Of a stretch of 9,976 nucleotides of DNA, positions 1-7,487 are shown one piece after another (the first letter of the stretch is position 1; each line of letters begins with the position of its first letter). The notes under the pieces are model-generated. The model was given only the letters and a program-made list of their open reading frames with translations. It did not search any database and was not told where the DNA came from. Origin of the DNA: Rubripirellula sp. GTDB lineage: Bacteria > Planctomycetota > Planctomycetia > Pirellulales > Pirellulaceae. The position numbers were made by a program, and so were the translations under genes. The DNA is taken from assembly GCA_029287555.1 (NCBI GenBank), contig JARFQX010000313.1, positions 1 to 9,976 on the forward strand. The letters are read 5' to 3'.

Positions 1-2792
1 AATGCGGTCGTCCCTTCGACGGTGATGTATTCCGGTTCCAGATCGGCTGCCGCCGTCGGAGCGTTGCGATTTACACGAACACCTTTAGCCTCGAGTGAAT
101 CGAAGGTGATGCTCGGATCCGAGAAGTCAAAGGTGCTGACAATGCCGTCACCGATATCGATGATGCTGACCGAACCGTTAGGGTTGGGAGCCGCGTCGGG
201 CTGGTTTTCGTCACCTGCGGATTCACCTTCGTTGGCGACCAACAACCAATCCATACCGGGGACAAACGTCACCATGTCGGGCAAGGGGCCGACTTGGAAT
301 GACGTGATGAAGTTTCCGTCTCCGTCGAAGAAGAGCACATCGCCAGGGGCGGTTTTGTCGTCTTCGTTTGCCGGATTGATGTTCGGCAACGCGGCAGCCA
401 CAACGCTAGCGCCTCCGGAAGTGTAGACCGCAACGCTTGTGAACTCCGTGTTGTTGAAGTTGGTTCCCTGAATCGTCGTCGCGTCAATCTGACTAGTGAG
501 CGTCGGGTTAGTCGGGTCGCTGAAATCAACCACCTGCAGACCGTCACCCGAAGTAACGAAGATATTTTCGGTGGTGGGATCGAACGCGGAGATTTCCGCA
601 CCCGCCAATGTGACTTGGCTCAACAGTTTGAGCGGCAACTCGTTGGTCTCAACCTCGTTGAGCACTGTGTCCGCGCGGCTCTCTAGGTTTTGAATACGGC
701 GATCGAGTTCGATCGGCGTGTCGCGAGTGTAGTAGGGGACGACCGAGTGGTTCTCCGTGAGATAGTCCGCCAGAGCGGTTTGCTCGCCGATTCCGGTGTC
801 AACTCGGTTATTCCCATCGCCGTTCGGGTCGAAGTTGTAACCGTCACCACCGTCGGCCAGGAAGCTCAACGTCACCATGCGAATATCGCGGCTCGGATCA
901 CCGAGCAAGACGCCGTTGTCCAGGATCGGATCGATGACGTTTCCAAGTTCGTCGATGATCGCCAAACTCTGAACGCGGCTGCCTGCTGGCAGAGCGGGAT
1001 CAAAGCTGAAAGAGATTCCGCCGACTTGTGGGAATTGGCCGGGCGTTGCTCCCGCTTCGGTGGCCGAAACGCCGTGCTCCAAAATTTGCACCAATTCGTC
1101 GGGCGAGACCGTCACCAGAGTCAGGCCGTTGTTGAATCGGAGCGTATTCTCGATATCGAGTGCCGAGACTTCGCCCGCCTGCTTGCCCGAAAGCGGGTTC
1201 GCCTGGTTGGGCAACAGTTCGCCGGTGACACCGTCGATTGCACCGATTTCCGCACGGATGCCGCCGCCGTTTTTTAGTGAGACCACGACCGAGCTGTCTT
1301 CCAACTGGGCTTTCGCGAGGTTGGCATCGGCGGTCAGGTTGCCCATGTTCGTTTCTTCGGTACGCACGAACTCACGCCGTCCTTCAAGGAAGACACCGGC
1401 GCGACCGGCGATGTCGCCATCCTGTTCAGCCACAATGTCTGCTACCGCGTCCGTCAATAGCTTAATGGCGGATGCAGCGTCGCTGGCCGCGATCGCAGTT
1501 GCGAGATCGGTTGCACCGGTCACGGCCAAGGTTCCGGCCTCATCGGTCGCAAAGGCGCCGATGAGATTGTCATCCATCGCTTCTTCGGGCGCCGTCGGCG
1601 CCGTTAGAATGCCATTCTCATCGAATGTGGCAATTAGCCTGCCGACGTAGGAATACTCACCGGCGGTGCTGACCAGGAGAGCGGGATGGCCATCGAGATT
1701 GTTCGCGAAGACTGGATAGTTGCGATCGGCAGTGTCACCGCTTCGCAGTAGGTCATTGCCGTCAGCGTTCAACGTGTCGGATCCGCCCGCGATCACAATG
1801 TCAACACCGTTAATTCGGCCGATCAGGTCTTCTTCGAGTGAGAATTGCTGCAGGTGGCTGACGAGGACGATTTTGTTGACATCGTCCGAGCTATCGGCGG
1901 TATCGACACCTTGTTGCAGTCGCGCGATCTGTGGATTCAAGATGTCCGCGAGAGCTTGCATGTCATTGGTGCCCGCACCCGGGCCCTGCACCGTTGTGCC
2001 GGTAGGCGAGGAGATCGACTCAAGCAACGGCGTGGTCGCTCCGATGACTCCTATTCGCTCACCTCCGGAGACGATGATCGTTGAGGGAGCAATCTTTGGA
2101 ATGTCGGTGGTTCCCTCGCTGCTTTCGTCAGGACCGGATGCGAACTCGGTGTTTTCAATGACGTCGGAAGTGAACAGGCTGCTCAAATCGGCATCGCCCG
2201 AAAAATCGAGGTTGGCCGAAAGGTAGGGGAATTGCGCTCCAACCCATCGATCCGAGGGCGGTCCCAACGGGTCGCGGAAGTCTTCTTCGATGATGCTTTC
2301 GAAGGCGTCTGAACCCTGATCGAACTCGTGGTTTCCGATCGCCGAAGCGTCGAAGCCCAGGATGTTCATGATCGAGATGTCGACGCGGCCACTTCCTTCA
2401 CGAAGGCCGTTGTAATCAGTCCTACCGAAGAGATCGTTGTAGATATCGTTGAAGAGTCCGTCGTCGCGGAAGGCAGCACGGTCTCCTGCCGCGCTGAAGA
2501 ACGGACCGGGGATGTAGTTGTCGCCGGCGCTCAACAAAATCGAGCCGTCAAATTGTGCCGTGTACTGAGCGTCGTTCTCGAACGAATCAACGATTGCAGC
2601 AAAGTTCGGTGCGTTCTCGATCGCCTCGACTCCGCCTTCCAAATCGCTTGCGTGCAAAACTTGCAGATTGAAATGTGCTGCGAGCAGATTGCGTGATTCA
2701 AGTTTCTCATTGAGAAGACGCCGGCGACGGTTCGCTGTTGAAGGTGTCGCTCTAAGTCCACGTCGACGTCGAGGGAGTACATTGGAGATCAT
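1..2792 (-). CDS. Secreted 5'-nucleotidase / choice-of-anchor I family protein, 3' end cut by window edge
   Basis: About 930 residues are visible without a stop. Residues 1-39 are Arg-rich and end in LESRNLLAA, resembling the LEPR-XLL-type N-terminus of exported planctomycete proteins. A metallophosphatase domain (about 42-345) follows: HASDLEGG (47-54), GDNY (90-93), GNHEFD (153-158) and VSHL (H313). A 5'-nucleotidase C-terminal domain (about 455-665) has RTEETNMGN near 480, NGGGIR (508-513) and a GGDGY motif near 648. From about 720 the sequence looks like the choice-of-anchor I beta-propeller, which is unfinished here. By family the protein hydrolyses nucleotides or other phosphomonoesters outside the cytoplasm, supplying phosphate. 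One oddity: where UshA-type enzymes have the metal-binding GGHxQ/H motif this protein reads GGSDT (336-340). The ATG at 2790-2792 is the first in frame after a TAA 48 bases upstream. No clear Shine-Dalgarno site is visible. The reading frame is clean, unlike the genes further right. Confidence 0.88.
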   Translation of the reverse strand, partial: MISNVLPRRRRGLRATPSTANRRRRLLNEKLESRNLLAAHFNLQVLHASDLEGGVEAIENAPNFAAIVDSFENDAQYTAQFDGSILLSAGDNYIPGPFFSAAGDRAAFRDDGLFNDIYNDLFGRTDYNGLREGSGRVDISIMNILGFDASAIGNHEFDQGSDAFESIIEEDFRDPLGPPSDRWVGAQFPYLSANLDFSGDADLSSLFTSDVIENTEFASGPDESSEGTTDIPKIAPSTIIVSGGERIGVIGATTPLLESISSPTGTTVQGPGAGTNDMQALADILNPQIARLQQGVDTADSSDDVNKIVLVSHLQQFSLEEDLIGRINGVDIVIAGGSDTLNADGNDLLRSGDTADRNYPVFANNLDGHPALLVSTAGEYSYVGRLIATFDENGILTAPTAPEEAMDDNLIGAFATDEAGTLAVTGATDLATAIAASDAASAIKLLTDAVADIVAEQDGDIAGRAGVFLEGRREFVRTEETNMGNLTADANLAKAQLEDSSVVVSLKNGGGIRAEIGAIDGVTGELLPNQANPLSGKQAGEVSALDIENTLRFNNGLTLVTVSPDELVQILEHGVSATEAGATPGQFPQVGGISFSFDPALPAGSRVQSLAIIDELGNVIDPILDNGVLLGDPSRDIRMVTLSFLADGGDGYNFDPNGDGNNRVDTGIGEQTALADYLTENHSVVPYYTRDTPIELDRRIQNLESRADTVLNEVETNELPLKLLSQVTLAGAEISAFDPTTENIFVTSGDGLQVVDFSDPTNPTLTSQIDATTIQGTNFNNTEFTSVAVYTSGGASVVAAALPNINPANEDDKTAPGDVLFFDGDGNFITSFQVGPLPDMVTFVPGMDWLLVANEGESAGDENQPDAAPNPNGSVSIIDIGDGIVSTFDFSDPSITFDSLEAKGVRVNRNAPTAAADLEPEYITVEGTTA

Positions 2793-3227
2793 TGAGTTAC
2801 CAACATGCAGAAGGAACGAAGAGTACTCGAGGCTGAGTTACATAATGAACCTCAAAGCGGTAGGGTTCTACCAAAACGGAAACTCGCGGCAACGTGCGCG
2901 CACCTCGCTTTGCGCAACCTTCATCCGTGCTCACTCCTGAACAGCGTTAAAGCAGTGATTTCGCAGGCCCTTCATCAAACAATCACGACATCATTATCGT
3001 TCCGTAGACTGCCGCGATGACTCCCCGCGCAACAATGCTAAGCAAAGCGATCCGCGCAATAGAGGAAGATCCGAGAGAAACACCGTCCCCGGTGGAGCCA
3101 AAAGAAGTGAGAGAGGGGCACCGTCAACGAGTCGACATTAAGTCTTCGCAGTTCTGCTCCGACGCCTCACCAGACGCAGTCTAGGACTGGTAGATGGTTT
3201 TCATCAGTGAATGCCCACTCCCGGTCC
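2793..3227. other. Non-coding stretch between nucleotidase gene and sulfatase fragment
   Basis: I see no convincing gene on either strand in these 435 bases. The stretch carries three short palindromes: GGTAG-GGTT-CTACC at 2859-2872, CACCG-TCCC-CGGTG at 3081-3094 and CAGTC-CTA-GACTG at 3177-3189. The part from about 3060 leftwards of the sulfatase break looks unlike the surrounding gene-dense DNA and may be a dispersed intergenic element. It should also hold the promoter for the nucleotidase gene, but no clear boxes stand out. Confidence 0.5.
2859..2872. promoter_or_regulatory. Short inverted repeat upstream of the nucleotidase gene
   Basis: GGTAG-GGTT-CTACC is a perfect 5-bp inverted repeat with a 4-base spacer, 67 bases upstream of the ATG at 2792. 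It could be an operator half-site pair, a small hairpin in the leader, or chance. I could not place a convincing -35/-10 pair around it. Confidence 0.2.
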
Positions 3228-3325
3228 TCAATGATCGGCGTTCAGCGTTGGGGCGAGGGATCGCAAGGGCATGGAGCTAGCCCCCGTTGTCCTCGACACT
3301 CGTTCTCCGAACTCGTAGATGCCCG
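3060..3325. repeat. Candidate dispersed intergenic element joined to the broken sulfatase
   Basis: Sulfatase homology stops at about 3325, just after GRYPFRSGIYEF, and unrelated DNA follows. On the minus strand this DNA reads in one frame as the short non-conserved tail SMPLRSLAPTLNADH before a stop at 3228. In another frame it is open through a segment containing EDREWAFTDENHLPVLD. It includes two hairpin-forming palindromes (3081-3094 and 3177-3189) and a repeated CACCGTC (3081 and about 3119). I have an unverified impression that such sequence recurs between genes in Rhodopirellula genomes. Only one copy is in this window, so repeat status is inference. Confidence 0.25.
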
Positions 3326-3629
3326 AGCGAAACGGGTAGCGACCGTAGTGCATGGAAGCACGCGAAGGCGCGCAGCCATGAGCCTGGCAATAGGCATTGA
3401 TGAAGGTCGTGCCCATCTTCGCCAAGCGATCTGTGTGCGGCGATTCCACGTAGCCCAGCTCACTCATCTCGCGGCCATGCAGCATCTTGTTGAACGCGCG
3501 GATCGAGTCGTAACGGTGGTCGTCCGTCAATATCCACAACACGTTCGGCCGATCGGCCATCGTCTTGCTTTCGATCCCGAACAAAACGAGCGTCAACGCA
3601 ATCAGCGTCCAGATTTTAAATTGAAACAT
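3228..3629 (-). pseudogene. Truncated family S1 sulfatase, N-terminal fragment only
   Basis: The ATG at 3627-3629 opens 133 codons. Residues 1-24 form a signal peptide (hydrophobic run about 7-19). The mature part starts RPNVLWILTDDHRYDS, the metal-binding start of type I sulfatases (Asp36-Asp37). CAPSR at 86-90 matches the C-x-P-S-R motif whose Cys becomes formylglycine, and GRYPFRSG follows. After GIYEF (about residue 113, position 3291-3325) the sequence loses sulfatase character and ends at a TGA. Intact relatives are roughly 450-500 residues, so about three quarters is missing: the second metal site and the substrate-binding part. The fragment could not be an active enzyme. It lies 61 bases downstream of the GH16 stop codon and was probably the next gene of that operon. 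A longer in-frame start at 3749 would overlap GH16 and lacks homology, so I rejected it. Confidence 0.8.
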
Positions 3630-3690
3630 TTGTTGTTGTTCTCGTAGCAAGGTTGGGATTTGGCGGTTGTGTTCAAAGCTGATCCTCGAT

Positions 3691-4584
3691 CTACCTATCC
3701 GATATGGGGGCATCGTCTGCTTCGAGCTTCCATGTTCTGACCCAGTCATACTGTGTGGTTCTTTGCTCCCACGTGCCGCTGGCTACCAGACCTCCATCCT
3801 CTGGAACGGGGTTCCAGTCATAGGTCTCGATTGCCATCTGGTAATACTTAGGTTGATCCCAGGGGACCGGTGGTTTCAGCGAATAGGCGTATTTGCCATC
3901 GAGGTAATATCGAATTTCGTGCGGCGATTTCCACCACGCTCCGTACACGTAGTATCGTTCCCAGTTCTTCGTCTCGGTCTGGATCGAACCTTGAATCTGC
4001 ACCTTTCCAGGCTGACCCTTGGTCGTCTTGATGAGGTTGGAATGAAAGATCTGGTCCCAACCGCGAGCCCAGGATGCGGCTTCCTTCGATAGGCGTCCGA
4101 CACATTCCTGGATATCCAGTTCCTGCCGTTCTTTCGTCGTGTCGTCCGTCATGAGCCAGAACGTTGAAGACATCTCTGTTTGATTAGCCTTCATCCTGCA
4201 CTCGTAGTACCAACCCACTTGGCAGGGATTGATCGATCGCACGATTGCACCGCCGTAGAGGAATTCGTGGCCGTTGATGACTTTGGGTGAATCGAACTTG
4301 CGGACGGTCACCTGCATCTTGCCATCTTGCAGACGCACGTTTTCAGGTTGAAATAGCCCTGGTGGCCGACCAATCCACCCCCAGCCTTTCGCACCAGGAT
4401 CCGCCGACCATTTGTTCGTATCCAGCGTCGATCCATCAAACTCATCCGAAAGAGGGTCGATCTTCTTCCGTTGCTGATCGGTCGGCTGCGGATCCTCTCC
4501 CTCGGCAAAGAACGGGTGGTTTTGAGCCATGCATGGAAGTGCCAGAGATGTCAAAGAAAACAGTGTCGAAAGTAGTTTGATCAT
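3691..4584 (-). CDS. Secreted GH16 endo-galactanase-like glycoside hydrolase (agarase/porphyranase/carrageenase type)
   Basis: This 297-residue protein starts at the ATG at 4582-4584, directly before a typical signal peptide (MIKLLSTLFSLTSLALPCMAQ). An in-frame ATG at 4653 would put 23 non-conserved residues before it and bury the upstream dyad. The GH16 signature ELDIQE is at about 155-160. In this family the first Glu is the nucleophile, Asp assists, and the last Glu is the acid/base. Other family marks are SDEFDGSTLDTNKW near the mature N-terminus, GRPPGLFQPENV (about 72-83), MSSTFWLM (138-145), and the C-terminal AWWKSPHEIRYYLDG and DWVRTWKL segments. Length and domain order are normal, so this is the one carbohydrate gene here that looks whole. 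It should cut beta-1,4 bonds inside a marine galactan outside the cell. Sulfatase and GH29 neighbours favour a sulfated agaran such as porphyran, but carrageenan or agar cannot be excluded. A 19-bp dyad lies just upstream. Confidence 0.85.
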   Translation of the reverse strand: MIKLLSTLFSLTSLALPCMAQNHPFFAEGEDPQPTDQQRKKIDPLSDEFDGSTLDTNKWSADPGAKGWGWIGRPPGLFQPENVRLQDGKMQVTVRKFDSPKVINGHEFLYGGAIVRSINPCQVGWYYECRMKANQTEMSSTFWLMTDDTTKERQELDIQECVGRLSKEAASWARGWDQIFHSNLIKTTKGQPGKVQIQGSIQTETKNWERYYVYGAWWKSPHEIRYYLDGKYAYSLKPPVPWDQPKYYQMAIETYDWNPVPEDGGLVASGTWEQRTTQYDWVRTWKLEADDAPISDR

Positions 4585-4619
4585 ATGAAGGGAGCAATCT
4601 GGCGTTGATGGATTGAAGT

Positions 4620-4638
4620 TTGCCAAACCTATTGGCAA
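4620..4638. promoter_or_regulatory. Perfect dyad TTGCCAA-N5-TTGGCAA, candidate operator for GH16
   Basis: The + strand reads TTGCCAAACCTATTGGCAA, a perfect 7-bp inverted repeat with a 5-base spacer. It sits 35 bases upstream of the GH16 ATG and about 40 bases past the end of the PhoD-like remnant. The symmetry suits a dimeric helix-turn-helix repressor or activator. A terminator is less likely because no T-tract follows on the minus strand. The cognate regulator is not in the window. Confidence 0.45.
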
Positions 4639-4677
4639 TCGTTGGAGATTCAATTCAGGAAAGTCGGGCGGTGTACA

Positions 4678-4968
4678 TTACTCAGTCGGTTGGTCGAACT
4701 CTTGATTACGAATCTCACTGAGTTTCAATTCGATGGGCCAGCCGTCGAATTGGCGGTAGGGGCTCAGCATGGTCGCGCTGCTATCAGGCCAGCATTCCAG
4801 GGTCATTCGGTCTTTGGAAGCCTCGATGTGGACCACACCGAACCCTTCGCCTCGGTGGATCCGATAACGCGTGCCAATCCCGGCCGCTTGTTGTGCGGGA
4901 GTGAGAATAAATTTCCCTGGGTCGGTGTTGTCGTAAACTCGCATGACTTCCACGCTCAGGGGATAAGG
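4678..4968 (-). pseudogene. C-terminal remnant of a PhoD-like (alkaline phosphatase D type) protein
   Basis: This frame encodes roughly 95 residues ending at the stop at 4678, including MRVYDNTDPGKF, GIGTRYRIHRGEGFGVVHI and MTLECWPD, and a C-terminal segment beginning FDGWPIELKL. The pattern (GxGTRYR, then GFGVVxI, then a FECWP-like strand, then GWP) resembles the last part of PhoD-like phosphatases common in planctomycetes. No metallophosphatase core precedes it. Upstream, the same DNA codes for the end of the double sulfatase in another frame. The first ATG in frame is at 4942-4944 and gives 88 codons. I read it as the 3' stub of a gene whose first few hundred codons are lost, with the join near 4960-4970. 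The family assignment rests on remembered motifs and is tentative. An alternative is a small independent protein translated from 4944. Confidence 0.5.
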
Positions 4969-7487
4969 TGCTCGGGAATATCCGCCTGCTTGTCGTCGGC
5001 TCCCTTGGCGAAGTCGCTGATCACGTAGCTGTTCGCTTTGGACCAGTCGCACTCGACTCGACCGTCACCGAGGATGATATTGCCCAGTTTGTTCCGGAAC
5101 CACGCGGCGAGTTCCCGATAGTCGGGATGGCTGGCCACGTTGTTGCGTTCCAGCGGATCGTGTTTGGTGTCGTAGAGAGCCAGATCGACCTTCTCAAGTG
5201 GCACTTCGAGCGCCCATTTGAGATTCTTGCCGAAATTCTGTTCGTTCACTTGTCCGGGAAACGGGCGGCTGCGCATGGAGAACCGAAACCGATCGGTATA
5301 CATGTACGCCCGGGGGCCAGCGACGAGATGGATCTCGCCCAGGATATACTCGCGCGGCGGCGCGGTGCCGCCGAGCACATCGAACAGGCTGACGCCGTCA
5401 AGGAAGTCGTACTTCGGGCCCTGCAAATCCACGCCGCCCGCCTCCAACATCATGGGAGCGAAATCCACGAACTCGACCATCTTGTCGTAGTGCCCGCTGG
5501 CCGGGATTGAGCTTTCGTCCGAGGAAACCAGAATCGCCGCGCCCGCCACCGACTGACCCCAGGGACCGAATTTAGCCTCGATGCCTTGTTCGCCGAGGTG
5601 CCAACTGTGGTCGCCGACGGTGAAAACGATCAGATACTCCTGGTCCGCCGCTTTGCAGTAAGCCTTGAACGCCTCGACAGCCTCACCGATTTGCGAGTCT
5701 CCGTGCGCGCAGAACGCGTAGTAGTCCTGAATCGCTTGCTGCTTTTCGGCGTCGGTCATACCGTCGACTTTGCAGGCGTTGTAAAGCTGCACCAGTTGCG
5801 GCGGGAGCTTGGCGAAATCGCCGACTCCGTTTCGCTGCAAGGTATGCTTGTTGTGAACCCGCACGTCATAGAACCCAGGGTCATGAAAGCCCTGACCGGG
5901 ACCCCAGCGGTAGATGTAGGGATCGTCCTTGCCGAACGCGGCGGTGACATAGCCCTGCTCGCGGAGAATCTGGGGAACGACCGGGCGTATGAAGTCCGGA
6001 TTCTGATGCGTCAACTCGAAGGCGTAGTGGCCGTTGCGGAACGGATAGACGTATGGCAACGGCGGGTCCATTAAAAGTGGCTTGTCGCCTAGCGGCGGAC
6101 GTTCGTTTCCTATCGAGGTGACTCGTGCCTGCAAGTCGGCTACGACCTTTGAGTTCTGCGAGGCGACATTGGTTCGCTCAGAGGGATCTAGGCGAATGTT
6201 GTAGAGCGCGTGTCCCATCAGCTTGAAGTCGCCCCGGCGGATTGTCGGAAGTCGCACGCTGCCCGCAACGTCGTACACGATTTCCGTTCGCTTACTTTCC
6301 TCATCTTCGAAGAGCATTGACGTCATGTCGATGCCATCGATGGGCCGATCTTGCTCATGGCTGCCGCCGGCCAGCGTGATGAAGGTGGGGAAAAAGTCCG
6401 CTACAAACATCAGGCCGTCTTTTGTTGTTCCAGGCTGCGTAAGACCGGGCCATCGCACGATGGCGGGTTGTCGAACGCCACCTTCGAAGGTTGTGTTTTT
6501 GGTCCCGCGAAAAGGTTTGCTCATCTCTTCAAGGACCGGACCATTGTCGTTGGTGAAAATGAACAGCGTGTTGTCGCGAAAACCATTGTCGTCGACGGCC
6601 TGGCTGATCCGACCGACGGCGTCATCAAGACTCTTCAGCATCGCGTCGCGGATGGCGAGCGGGTCGTTCCTGTCGCCCTCGAATCCCGGTGGCGGATTGA
6701 GCGGGCCATGGACGGCATTGAATGCTACGTAAACAAAGAACGGTCGGTCGTCTTTCTTGCGGGCAGCGATGACGCGCTGAGCCTCCGCAGCGATCAGTTC
6801 CGTCGCGTAACCGTCTTCCTGAATGGGCTTCTGATTGCGATGCCAATCATAAACGGCGAATCGAGCCGGGGCATTGTGAACGATGGTCTTTGTGTAGTAG
6901 TCGATGCCCCATGCGTAGTGGCCATACTGATGTTCAAATCCCTGCCCCATCGGCAGATGCTCGGGCAGCCATTCGCCCAAATGCCACTTTCCGATCACCG
7001 ACGTAAAGTAACCAGCGTCACGCAATGCCTCGGCGATCGTCCGTTCTTCGGTATCGAGAGCGTGAATCCGCCGCGTCGGCTCTCCGTGTTGGTCGTGAGC
7101 CAGCTTCAAGCCGAGTTTTGCAAGATAACTCGGCTTGCCGAAATCTTCCGACCGCCAGTCGCTCCAGGTTCGGAAGGCATATCGACCGGTAAGGAACGCT
7201 GCGCGAGTCGGTGCGCACACGCTGTGCGTATAGAACTCATTCAAACGCATGCCTTGCGAAGCGAGCCTATCAAGATTGGGAGTCAACTCGGCTTTCCATC
7301 CGTTGAACCCCGGCTGCGCCCAGCCCATGTCATCGGCAAGAATAAATACGATGTTTGGGCGACTTCCCTCGGGCGAGGCTTGAGCCACATTGCCGAGCCC
7401 AAACAGTATTGAAGTCACCGCAATTGAAGGAACGATCTGTTTCACGGTGTTCTTATACGAGTTGCGTAACTCATCCCTAATTCTCAT
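4956..7487 (-). CDS. Chimeric double sulfatase: near-complete S1 arylsulfatase fused to a second sulfatase lacking its catalytic start
   Basis: The protein has 843 residues from the ATG at 7485-7487, which overlaps the stop of the upstream hydrolase gene by 11 bases. An ATG at 7532 is possible but overlaps further. A signal peptide (to about AQA, residue 37) precedes unit 1 (about 43-480): RPNIVFILADDMG with metal ligands Asp52-Asp53, CAPTR at 91-95 (formylglycine Cys91), GKWHLG (166-171) and TNDNGP (312-317). Unit 1 ends in ERPPLGDKPLLMDPPLPYVY. The sequence then continues without a linker into PFRNGHYAFELTHQNP, the position a sulfatase reaches just after its CxPxR...GRYPFRNG motif. Unit 2 (about 482-843) has GKDDPYIYRW, GDHSWHLGEQG (625-635) and the usual LYDTKHDPLERNNVA region, but no first metal site and no CxPxR. 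Unit 1 could be active as a periplasmic sulfate-ester hydrolase. Unit 2 could not be by itself. Family sulfatases are 450-600 residues. Confidence 0.85.
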   Translation of the reverse strand: MRIRDELRNSYKNTVKQIVPSIAVTSILFGLGNVAQASPEGSRPNIVFILADDMGWAQPGFNGWKAELTPNLDRLASQGMRLNEFYTHSVCAPTRAAFLTGRYAFRTWSDWRSEDFGKPSYLAKLGLKLAHDQHGEPTRRIHALDTEERTIAEALRDAGYFTSVIGKWHLGEWLPEHLPMGQGFEHQYGHYAWGIDYYTKTIVHNAPARFAVYDWHRNQKPIQEDGYATELIAAEAQRVIAARKKDDRPFFVYVAFNAVHGPLNPPPGFEGDRNDPLAIRDAMLKSLDDAVGRISQAVDDNGFRDNTLFIFTNDNGPVLEEMSKPFRGTKNTTFEGGVRQPAIVRWPGLTQPGTTKDGLMFVADFFPTFITLAGGSHEQDRPIDGIDMTSMLFEDEESKRTEIVYDVAGSVRLPTIRRGDFKLMGHALYNIRLDPSERTNVASQNSKVVADLQARVTSIGNERPPLGDKPLLMDPPLPYVYPFRNGHYAFELTHQNPDFIRPVVPQILREQGYVTAAFGKDDPYIYRWGPGQGFHDPGFYDVRVHNKHTLQRNGVGDFAKLPPQLVQLYNACKVDGMTDAEKQQAIQDYYAFCAHGDSQIGEAVEAFKAYCKAADQEYLIVFTVGDHSWHLGEQGIEAKFGPWGQSVAGAAILVSSDESSIPASGHYDKMVEFVDFAPMMLEAGGVDLQGPKYDFLDGVSLFDVLGGTAPPREYILGEIHLVAGPRAYMYTDRFRFSMRSRPFPGQVNEQNFGKNLKWALEVPLEKVDLALYDTKHDPLERNNVASHPDYRELAAWFRNKLGNIILGDGRVECDWSKANSYVISDFAKGADDKQADIPEHLIP

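Noticed and set aside
690..1277. Plus-strand open frame of 195 codons
   Set aside because: It lies opposite the conserved 5'-nucleotidase domain and shows no family motif. It is a shadow of GC-rich codon use.
2531..2782. Short minus-strand ORF MYSLDVDVDLERHL...
   Set aside because: It is out of frame with the nucleotidase, whose N-terminus and DLEGG motif occupy the same DNA.
3207..3647. Plus-strand open frame of 146 codons over the sulfatase fragment
   Set aside because: The minus strand here encodes clear sulfatase motifs. The plus frame is non-conserved.
6351..7412. Plus-strand open frame of 353 codons
   Set aside because: It is antisense to the catalytic sulfatase unit, which carries ADDMG, CAPTR and GKWHLG. 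The plus-strand translation has no recognisable domain.
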